Assembly: GCA_964356335.1 (NCBI GenBank)
Contig: CAYHHI010000004.1
Span: 1 to 64,000, forward strand
Source of the DNA: CAYHHI01 sp964356335
Lineage (GTDB): Bacteria > Arandabacterota > Arandabacteria > Arandabacterales > Arandabacteraceae
Reading direction: 5' to 3'
Length of the DNA: 64,000 nt
The notes under the pieces were generated by a model. That model searched no databases, was not told the origin of the DNA, and was given only the letters and a program-made list of their open reading frames with translations. Both the position numbers and the translations under genes were made by a program. Positions 57,556-64,000 of this stretch are shown piece by piece; position 1 is the first letter of the stretch; each line of letters opens with the position of its first letter.

Positions 57556-59781
57556 TTATTTGAGGACAACCAGCTTATTTGCCGCGCCTGCCTTGTCGCA
57601 GGAGAATTCAACAAAATAGATGCCCGGTGATGCAGCCTTGCCGTCCTCCCCTTTAAGATCCCAGGAGGTCTCGCCCGATGTAGCAACATCGACGATCCTC
57701 ACAAGCCGTCCTCCAACGTCGAAGATTGAGATCTTGCCAGTCTGACGGGCAGGTGATGAGAAGGCAACCTTGCCACCGACATGCACAGGGTTTTCAAATC
57801 TGAGGCCCACTTCAGGCTGCACGCTCCCCGGAACGCCGGCCCCAGTAGTGGTTACCGACTCCCTTCCACTCCAGTATCCCCACTGGCCATCATCGTCCCT
57901 GGCCTTGACTTCGTAATAGAATGTCCCGATGGGCCGCGTGAGACCATAGTGAGTCTCAGTGATGGTGTTGCTCAAAACTGCCGATGAGTCAAAAACCGCG
58001 ACCGGGAAGATGTCATCGATGTAGATGCCTTCCCCGAGAGTCGCACCATCGGTCTTATAGCGGAAGCGTATGGAGACCGTGGAATCAGCATACGCCCCGA
58101 GCGGGAAGATTCCCCTTACCCAACCACCCGACGAGCCCGTGATCCCGTTGCCCAGATTGCTGCCATTGGGATTGTAATTGGTGGTGATATTGCCGGGAAT
58201 AGAGTAATAGTGGGCCCCGCCGTCAGATGAGACTTGGACATACGTATAATCCCAGTCAAGCTCAATATCGTACCAGCACCAGAAGTAGAGTGTATCCCCT
58301 GAGCCGGCATCGACGCCGATCCGTATCGTGAGTCTCGCGTCGCGGTTATTGGTCTTGCCACTATAGAGGCTCTGCGTCGCGCTGTGATACCGCGTCGTCT
58401 TCAGGGAGAAGCCGTCCCTTATCCAATTGACGTCTCCACCCTCCACGTCATCCGTGACTATGGACTCGCCCGTTCGCTCCATTAGAGCATAGGTGACAGG
58501 AGGATTCGAGGGATCAGCATTGGGATCCCATGATACCGTGAATTGGCCGTCGTCATCGTCCGCCAGAGGATCGAGAATGGGCGTCGCCGGCGGCAGAATC
58601 CGTGCGATATCATCAGCATACTCGGCGAGGAGAAGGCTTGGCTCAAGATTCTGCTGGCACAGCGTGAGTATCTGGGACGTTGGCGGCAGGAATTGGCCGC
58701 CGACTTCTATGGTATAGGAGTACGCCTTGTTCTTCAGAGTCTGTTCGCCATAGAACCAGTCATCGCTATCCCCGTTTGTGACGTAAATTGTAGTGGCCGC
58801 GGGGCCCTGCGTGTAACCGTTGAAAGAAGACATGCTGTCCCCCAGGGCATTGAACAGATCGTTGTCGGCAGTGACTGCCGCGATGTAGCCCCAGGGATAG
58901 AGAATCAGGTTGCCGTAACTGTGGAAGGAAAGAACCGTCGAGAAGTTCTGGGCGATTCCGAAATCCCTTATGGCTTGAAGCTCCGGCTCAGAGAAGGGGC
59001 CGGTACCCCTGTAGGTTTCGTCTGAGGGAGTCGGGCTTGAGCCCTCATTGTCATAGCCCCACATGTAGCCGTAGTTCCGGTTAAGATCGACACCATAAGA
59101 TCCGCCGCCATTGTTGCGGCGGTTCTTTCTCCAGTTACTGTTTACGTTCTGCTGGTACTCGCGCCCGTCGGGATTCACCGTCGGTATGATCCAGATCTCG
59201 CGGTCGTTAACCAGATTGGTTACTCTCGGGTTCGTCCCATAGTTGTCAACGAAGTAATACATGAGGTAGAGAGGGATCTCGACGGTGATGATCTCGCGCG
59301 CGTGGTGGTTGCCCATGTAGAGGACGCGAGGCTCGTTCTCAGTCGTGTTCACATTATCCGATATCTTGATTGCCCAGATATTTCGACCTTCGATGCTTGT
59401 TCCGACCGACTGTACACGACAGATGTTCGGGTGGGCATCGGCGAGACTATCCATCTCAGCGTAGGCCTCTTCATAGCTGTGGTAGGCACTCCCAATGCCA
59501 AAGACACCCATCATTTGCATATGTTTGTCGATATCGGCAATCAGGACTTCGCTGTTAGGCGCAAGTTGGATGAGCTCCTGAAGGCGCTCCGCAGGCACGA
59601 CGATGTCCGCATAACGCCTTCCACCCCAGGAAGCCACGTCATCGAATTGGGAAACGACCTTCTGAAGATGCTCTAAGTTATCAAAGTAAACCCTTATTAA
59701 GACGTCAGTTGCAAAAGTCGAGGAAGCGGAGACAGATAGGGCCAAGAGCGTCAGGCCAACCAGTGCTGTAACCTTGCGCAT
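57556..59781 (-). CDS. Secreted M14 zinc carboxypeptidase with C-terminal sorting domain
   Basis: 741 residues. Signal peptide (MRKVTALVGLTLLALSVSAS), a propeptide of about 70 residues, then the M14 domain. Zinc ligands: H160 and E163 in NHHAREII, and His in VLSFHSYGN. Substrate residues lie in NSNWRKNRRNN and VDLNRNYGY, and the catalytic Glu in SYTIEVGGQF. After a Pro/Asp linker there is a fibronectin-like/jelly-roll region (residues about 415-640) and a FlgD-like sorting domain with KISIFDVGGRLVR and ASPGIYFVEF, ending KLVVLK. It cleaves C-terminal residues from peptides outside the cell, probably in peptide-based nutrition. SD GAGGAGG precedes the ATG. Confidence 0.93.
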   Translation of the reverse strand: MRKVTALVGLTLLALSVSASSTFATDVLIRVYFDNLEHLQKVVSQFDDVASWGGRRYADIVVPAERLQELIQLAPNSEVLIADIDKHMQMMGVFGIGSAYHSYEEAYAEMDSLADAHPNICRVQSVGTSIEGRNIWAIKISDNVNTTENEPRVLYMGNHHAREIITVEIPLYLMYYFVDNYGTNPRVTNLVNDREIWIIPTVNPDGREYQQNVNSNWRKNRRNNGGGSYGVDLNRNYGYMWGYDNEGSSPTPSDETYRGTGPFSEPELQAIRDFGIAQNFSTVLSFHSYGNLILYPWGYIAAVTADNDLFNALGDSMSSFNGYTQGPAATTIYVTNGDSDDWFYGEQTLKNKAYSYTIEVGGQFLPPTSQILTLCQQNLEPSLLLAEYADDIARILPPATPILDPLADDDDGQFTVSWDPNADPSNPPVTYALMERTGESIVTDDVEGGDVNWIRDGFSLKTTRYHSATQSLYSGKTNNRDARLTIRIGVDAGSGDTLYFWCWYDIELDWDYTYVQVSSDGGAHYYSIPGNITTNYNPNGSNLGNGITGSSGGWVRGIFPLGAYADSTVSIRFRYKTDGATLGEGIYIDDIFPVAVFDSSAVLSNTITETHYGLTRPIGTFYYEVKARDDDGQWGYWSGRESVTTTGAGVPGSVQPEVGLRFENPVHVGGKVAFSSPARQTGKISIFDVGGRLVRIVDVATSGETSWDLKGEDGKAASPGIYFVEFSCDKAGAANKLVVLK

Positions 59782-59848
59782 GTACGTTCCTCCTCATGGT
59801 GTAAAGCAACTTCAAGGCCTCAAGCAAATACAGGGCACTTAGTGAATT

Positions 59849-59870
59849 GGGGCAGCGCACGCGCTGCCCC
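59849..59870. repeat. 10-bp perfect inverted repeat in carboxypeptidase leader
   Basis: GGGGCAGCGC-AC-GCGCTGCCCC, located between the predicted promoter and the ATG of the carboxypeptidase and downstream of the clpB stop. No T-tract follows on the minus strand. It may terminate or stabilise the clpB transcript or act in the leader mRNA. Confidence 0.5.
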
Positions 59871-59890
59871 ACCTCTGTCTATCATAACGA

Positions 59891-59920
59891 AGTATACCAC
59901 GAAAGCGCCCTCAAAGTCAA
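59891..59920 (-). promoter_or_regulatory. Promoter of the carboxypeptidase gene
   Basis: Minus-strand TTGACT (59915-59920), 18-bp spacer, TATACT (59891-59896); a start point near 59884 gives a leader of about 100 nt containing the 59849-59870 hairpin. Confidence 0.55.
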
Positions 59921-59965
59921 TCAAACAGATGTGGTGACGGCGTCTGGAACTGGTGCTGGCGTGTC

Positions 59966-62590
59966 CTACTCTCCACGAAAAGACGATACCCCCTTTTGCC
60001 CTGTCGCCTTCTTGAATTTGAGGTCGTGGGTTTTCGAGTCGAGGTCGACCTCGACGGTGTCGCCTTCGGCGAAGTCACCTTCCAACAGCTTCAAGGCAAG
60101 TGGATTCTGGATCTTCTTCTCTATGGTGCGCCTCAGCGGCCTTGCGCCGTAACTGGGATCGAAGCCATCCTTCGCGACAAACTCCTTTGCCTTGTCGGTA
60201 AGGACGATATCGAGTTTCCTCTCTTTGAGCCGATCCTTAAGCCTGTCGATCTGAAGGTCGACAATCCTCTTGATCTCATCAAGCCCAAGGCTGTTGAAGA
60301 TGATGGTCTCATCAATCCTATTGAGGAACTCAGGCCGGAAGTGGCCCTGGAGAGCTTCCGTGATGCGCTTCCTCATCTCTTCGTCGTCGCCCCTCAAGTC
60401 TCTTATCCACTGGCTGCCAATGTTGGACGTCATGATAATCACGCTATTCTTGAAATCGACCGTGCGGCCCTTGCCATCGGTGAGCCGGCCGTCATCGAGA
60501 ATCTGCAAAAGCAGATTGAAGACATCCTGGTGTGCCTTCTCGATCTCATCAAAAAGGATCACTGAGTAGGGCTTCCGCCGGATCGCTTCAGTCAAATAGC
60601 CACCTTCCTCGTAGCCGACATAGCCAGGTGGAGCCCCGATCAGCCTTGCGACCGAGTGCCGCTCCATGAACTCCGACATGTCGATCCACACCATCGCCCG
60701 CTCATCATCGAAAAGGAACTGGGCGAGCGCACGCGCCAGCTCGGTTTTCCCCACACCCGTGGGGCCCAGGAAAATGAACGATCCCAGGGGCCTGTTGGGA
60801 TCCTGGAGGCCCGCTCTCGCCCGCCTGACGGCGTCAGACACGGCCGCAATCGCCTGATCCTGGCCAACGACCCGCAGCCTCAAGCGTTCTTCCATTTTGA
60901 TCAGCTTCTCAACCTCGCCCTCGAGCATCCGCGATATGGGAATGCCCGTCCACTTCGACACGATCTCGGCGATGTCGTCCTCGTCAACTTCCTCCTTGAG
61001 CATCTTGGTGTCTTTCTGAAGCTCCTGGAGGCGCTTACTTTGGCTTTCGACCTCCTTGCTGAGAGTGACTATGCGGCTGTATCGAATCTCGGCAGCCTTC
61101 TCGAGATTGCCGGTGCGCTCGGCGGTCTCTCCCTCCTGCTTGGCCCGATCGATGTCCGCTTTGATCTTCCTGATCTTCTCGATGATATCCTTCTCGCTCT
61201 GCCAGTGTGCCTTCATGCCGCTCGACTTCTCGGTAAGGTCGGCAATCTCCTTCTCCACCTTCGCAAGCCTTTCCTTCGAGGCCTTGTCTTTCTCCTTGGA
61301 GAGCGCCTGCTTCTCGATCGTCAGTTGCATGATCCGCCGCTCGACCTCGTCGATCTCGGTAGGAAGAGAATCTATCTCGATCCTCAGGCTCGATGCAGCC
61401 TCATCAATCAGGTCAATAGCCTTATCCGGCAGGAATCTGTCGGTTATGTAGCGATGGGACAACACAGCAGCCGCGACAAGCGCCGCGTCCTTTATGGCAA
61501 CACCATGATGGACTTCGTAGCGCTCCTTGAGACCCCTCAAAATCGCAATCGTGTCCTCGACGCTCGGCTCGCCGACCAGGATCGGCTGAAACCGTCTCTC
61601 GAGTGCCGGATCCTTCTCAATCCTCTTCCTGTATTCATCAATCGTCGTCGCTCCGATGGCACGAAGTTCGCCCCTTGCCAGGGCAGGCTTGAGCATATTC
61701 GAAGCGTCCACAGCACCCTCGGCACCACCCGCTCCCACCAGGGTATGAAGCTCATCGATGAAGAGGATCACCTTGCCCTCGGCCTCCTCTATCTCCTTCA
61801 GGACCGCCTTGAGACGCTCTTCGAATTCGCCTCTGAACTTCGAACCGGCAACCAGAGCGCCAATGTCGAGTCCCACGACGCGCTTATCCCTCAAGGTCTC
61901 GGGCACGTCACCCTTCATAACTCGCTGCGCAAGCCCCTCGACAATTGCGGTCTTGCCCACTCCGGGCTCGCCGATCAGGACAGGATTGTTCTTGGTCCTC
62001 CTCGAAAGCACCTGCACCACGCGCCTTATCTCGTCATCTCTGCCGATCACGGGGTCCAGTTTGCCCTTTCTCGCCAGATCAGTGAGGTCGCGCCCGAATT
62101 TTTGGAGAGCCTGGTACTTGTCCTCCGGAGCCTGGTCGGTCACGCGCTGGCTTCCTCGTATCTCCACTAGGGCCTTATACACGCTATCCTTGGTGACGCC
62201 GTTACGCACCAGCACCTGGCTCGTCTTGGAATCTGTATCGATCACACCCACCAGGAGATGCTCGGTGCTCAAGAACTCATCCTTGAGGCGCTCCATTTCT
62301 CTGAAGGCGTTATCGATGGCCTTCTTCAAAGCCTGGGAGAGATATGCTCCTGCCTCGGCTGCCCCGTAAACCTTGGGTAGTCTCGCGATTTCATCGCCAA
62401 TCTCGCGCCTTATCGCGTCAGGGTCCGCCCCCACCTTCTTTATAATGGGCAGCACGACCCCCTCCTCCTGCGCAAGAAGTGCTGAGAGGAGATGTTCGGG
62501 AGTTATCTCCTGGTTATTGTTCTCACTTGCGATTCGCTGCGCAGCCGTCATACCTTCCTGCGCCTTTATTGTGAATCTGTCCAGCCTCAT
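59966..62590 (-). CDS. clpB: ClpB disaggregase (Hsp100)
   Basis: 874 residues, standard length. MRLDRFTIKAQEGM opens the N-domain with two Clp repeats. Nucleotide-binding domain 1 has GEPGVGKT and VILFIDELHTLVGAGG; a coiled-coil middle domain (about 405-525) separates ClpB from ClpA/C. Nucleotide-binding domain 2 has GPTGVGKTEL and VILFDEIEKAH. It resolubilises aggregated proteins with DnaK. The start at 62590 is preferred over an ATG 6 nt upstream because AGGAGG then lies 7-8 nt away and the N-terminus matches the family. No CIRCE element and no clear sigma32-type promoter were found upstream. Confidence 0.96.
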   Translation of the reverse strand: MRLDRFTIKAQEGMTAAQRIASENNNQEITPEHLLSALLAQEEGVVLPIIKKVGADPDAIRREIGDEIARLPKVYGAAEAGAYLSQALKKAIDNAFREMERLKDEFLSTEHLLVGVIDTDSKTSQVLVRNGVTKDSVYKALVEIRGSQRVTDQAPEDKYQALQKFGRDLTDLARKGKLDPVIGRDDEIRRVVQVLSRRTKNNPVLIGEPGVGKTAIVEGLAQRVMKGDVPETLRDKRVVGLDIGALVAGSKFRGEFEERLKAVLKEIEEAEGKVILFIDELHTLVGAGGAEGAVDASNMLKPALARGELRAIGATTIDEYRKRIEKDPALERRFQPILVGEPSVEDTIAILRGLKERYEVHHGVAIKDAALVAAAVLSHRYITDRFLPDKAIDLIDEAASSLRIEIDSLPTEIDEVERRIMQLTIEKQALSKEKDKASKERLAKVEKEIADLTEKSSGMKAHWQSEKDIIEKIRKIKADIDRAKQEGETAERTGNLEKAAEIRYSRIVTLSKEVESQSKRLQELQKDTKMLKEEVDEDDIAEIVSKWTGIPISRMLEGEVEKLIKMEERLRLRVVGQDQAIAAVSDAVRRARAGLQDPNRPLGSFIFLGPTGVGKTELARALAQFLFDDERAMVWIDMSEFMERHSVARLIGAPPGYVGYEEGGYLTEAIRRKPYSVILFDEIEKAHQDVFNLLLQILDDGRLTDGKGRTVDFKNSVIIMTSNIGSQWIRDLRGDDEEMRKRITEALQGHFRPEFLNRIDETIIFNSLGLDEIKRIVDLQIDRLKDRLKERKLDIVLTDKAKEFVAKDGFDPSYGARPLRRTIEKKIQNPLALKLLEGDFAEGDTVEVDLDSKTHDLKFKKATGQKGVSSFRGE

Positions 62591-62744
62591 ACTCATCCCT
62601 CCTCGAAACCCATCAGTCAGACGTCCTGCCCCACTGTCTTAGAATATGGTCTCCCCGTGGTCGTCGCTGCAATTCAATGTCAATTCAGGATCCTGTCACC
62701 ATCGTCTGATCTTATTGTGATTTGGCATTGTGTGACACTTGTTC

Positions 62745-63440
62745 CTATCGTCTTGAGTACCAGGAGCGCGGGCGTGGTCTGAAAAGATAGAATATGGTGA
62801 TCCCGCCCAGAAAACCTCCTATGTGCGCCCACCAGGCGACACCGCCGGTCTCACCAGAGGCCACTACTGATGCAGCCCCGCTCAGGAATTGAAGTATGAA
62901 CCAGAAACCGAGTACCACCAGAGCGGGCAACTCAATGAACTGGATGAAGAAGAAGATGGGCAGCAGCACCAGGATGCGTGCCCCAGGATACGAGATAATA
63001 TAAGCTCCGAGAACGCCCGCAATTGCTCCGCTTGCGCCCAGTGCCGGCAAACTCGACGCAGGATTGAGGGCATAGTGAGCGGCGTTGCCGATAAGGCCGC
63101 ACAACACATAGAAAACAAGGAAGCGAACGTGGCCCAGCCTATCCTCGACGTTATCGCCGAAGATCCAGAGATACCACATGTTGCCGATTAGATGGATCCA
63201 TCCTGCATGCATGAACATGGAAGAGAAGAAGGGGAAAAAGACGCGCCGGGGTTCCAACTGGGCCCCCGAAAAATAGGCCGCAACATGGCCAGGAATGAGG
63301 GCGTACCTCGTGACAAAACCTGCAAGCGCCCTCTGCCCCATGGAAACTTCGAAAAGGAAGATGACGGTATTCACCACGATCAGCGAAACCGTCATCACGG
63401 GGAAACTTCTCGATGGAACGTTATCTCTGATTGGAAGCAT
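62745..63440 (-). CDS. Rhomboid-family intramembrane serine protease
   Basis: 231 residues with six to seven hydrophobic helices. The catalytic dyad is S137 in ALGASGAIAG and H206 in WWAHIGGFLGG. HAGWIHLIGNMWYLWIFGDNVED is the conserved loop 1/helix 2 block. It cleaves membrane proteins within the bilayer; the substrate is unknown. The start is supported by the promoter at 63469-63497 and GGAAGG 9 nt upstream. Confidence 0.93.
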   Translation of the reverse strand: MLPIRDNVPSRSFPVMTVSLIVVNTVIFLFEVSMGQRALAGFVTRYALIPGHVAAYFSGAQLEPRRVFFPFFSSMFMHAGWIHLIGNMWYLWIFGDNVEDRLGHVRFLVFYVLCGLIGNAAHYALNPASSLPALGASGAIAGVLGAYIISYPGARILVLLPIFFFIQFIELPALVVLGFWFILQFLSGAASVVASGETGGVAWWAHIGGFLGGITIFYLFRPRPRSWYSRR

Positions 63441-63468
63441 TCACGCGTCCTTCCAGCGATCTGATGGA

Positions 63469-63497
63469 ATGGTAGAATTGAAGGTTGGCTGTGTCAA
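63469..63497 (-). promoter_or_regulatory. Promoter of the rhomboid gene
   Basis: Minus-strand TTGACA (63492-63497), exactly 17 bp, then TACCAT (63469-63474), leaving a leader of about 22 nt. Confidence 0.55.
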
Positions 63498-63654
63498 CCA
63501 CTAGAACGCGGCCTGAAGGTCCGATGGTCTCCCAGTCCGCAGATCCATGACAAAAACGCGAGGTCGTGGGAGGGATCGCAATATAGTGTACTGTCGCCCT
63601 AATCAACCATGACAGGGACTACAGGATCGTCGGAGAGATCACTGTCGCCCTATT

Positions 63655-64000
63655 CTATCTCAGCACTATCACCTTGGCCGAAGTCTTCCCCGCGATTGTG
63701 TCTATCCTGGCGAAGTAGATGCCGGGGGCTACCTTGGCGCCCTTGCTGTCGTCAGCCAGCCAGGCTATCTCATGCCTTCCGGCAGGAAGTGAGCCCTCGT
63801 ACAGGGTTCTCACTACCTTGCCTTCAATGTCATAGATGCAGGCCTTGACCATGCTCTTTGAGCCAAGAGCGAAGGAGACCTTCGTCGCAGCGCCGAAGGG
63901 ATTGGGATACGCGGAAACCGCAACCGGTACCACAGGCTTCCCAACCACCGAGGCCACGGTGTCAAGCTCTGCCAACTCGGCGAGTGTCGCAATACCCATC
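63655..64000 (-). CDS. C-terminal end of a secreted protein with FlgD-like sorting domain (cut by window edge)
   Basis: At least 115 residues; the frame stays open to the window edge, so the N-terminus is missing. It contains VSAYPNPFGAATKVSFALG, ACIYDIEGKVVRTLYEG, GRHEIAWLADDSKG and VAPGIYFARID, ending KVIVLR, i.e. a complete FlgD-like/T9SS-type C-terminal domain preceded by a Val/Pro linker. The catalytic or binding part lies to the right of the window, so the function cannot be stated. Confidence 0.85.
   Translation of the reverse strand, partial: MGIATLAELAELDTVASVVGKPVVPVAVSAYPNPFGAATKVSFALGSKSMVKACIYDIEGKVVRTLYEGSLPAGRHEIAWLADDSKGAKVAPGIYFARIDTIAGKTSAKVIVLR

Noticed and set aside
60656..62170. 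504-codon plus-strand open frame
   Set aside because: Antisense shadow of clpB, caused by GC-rich codon structure.
62597..62744. Heat-shock control element (CIRCE or sigma32 promoter) before clpB
   Set aside because: No TTAGCACTC-type inverted repeat is present, and the best -35/-10 pairs have wrong spacing or weak matches.

Overview
The window looks like a chromosomal piece of an uncultured, probably anaerobic or microaerobic bacterium of the FCB-like candidate phyla (Eisenbacteria, Latescibacteria, WOR-3 or Zixibacteria type). This placement is inference. It rests on three secreted proteins ending in a FlgD-like/T9SS-type sorting domain (YPNPF or FPNPF, then an IYD-G-LVR stretch and a PGIYF motif), two ferredoxin-dependent 2-oxoacid oxidoreductases, a complete MoxR/Bat operon, and an archaeal-type HMG-CoA synthase cluster. 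No rRNA, tRNA, CRISPR array or intact transposon was recognised. Genes are dense, mostly in long co-directional operons with ATGA overlaps.

Layout. 1-3213 (-): truncated SNF2-type helicase with a DUF3883 domain, probably defence-related. 3502-11660 (-): acyl-CoA operon cobO-meaB-mcmA1-mcmA2-acyl-CoA dehydrogenase-MtaA-like methyltransferase-thiolase-hbd, preceded by a good sigma70 promoter and closed by a terminator hairpin. 11794-15084 (-): envelope cluster with a DUF4398 lipoprotein, two L,D-transpeptidases and an unknown membrane-anchored protein. 15557-17344 (-): exported metallophosphoesterase with a CBM9-like domain. 17649-20574 (+): korDABC. 20580-29419 (-): moxR-DUF58-DUF4381-like-batA-batB-batC-batD-batE. 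29614-33395 (-): histone-deacetylase-like hydrolase, LysE exporter, ABC1 kinase, phasin-like protein. 33561-36194 (+): secreted repeat (probable beta-propeller) protein.

36394-40246 (+): three-gene biotin-dependent acyl-CoA carboxylase. 40312-43090 (+): class III aminotransferase plus acylating aldehyde dehydrogenase, visibly more AT-rich than the flanks. 43139-45732 (-): second 2-oxoacid:ferredoxin oxidoreductase. 45839-50089 (-): peroxiredoxin, then methylglutaconyl-CoA-hydratase-like enzyme, DUF35 protein, thiolase and HMG-CoA synthase. 50163-52007 (+): polytopic membrane protein. 52129-57464 (+): ARPP-1 domain protein, vWA lipoprotein, histidine kinase, response regulator. 57556-59781 (-): M14 carboxypeptidase. 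59966-62590 (-): ClpB. 62745-63440 (-): rhomboid protease. 63655-64000 (-): C-terminal end of another sorted protein.

How it fits together: propionyl-CoA could be carboxylated (36394-40246), rearranged to succinyl-CoA by the B12-dependent mutase with its MeaB chaperone and CobO cofactor supply (7976-11660), and linked to 2-oxoglutarate and ferredoxin by KorDABC. The methylmalonyl-CoA epimerase needed between the first two steps is not in the window. Acyl-CoA dehydrogenase, hydratase, Hbd and thiolases supply beta-oxidation-type chemistry. The candidates I consider least described are a pseudoknot-like element directly before the biotin carboxylase gene, and the ARPP-1/vWA/two-component cluster with a phased direct-repeat operator.
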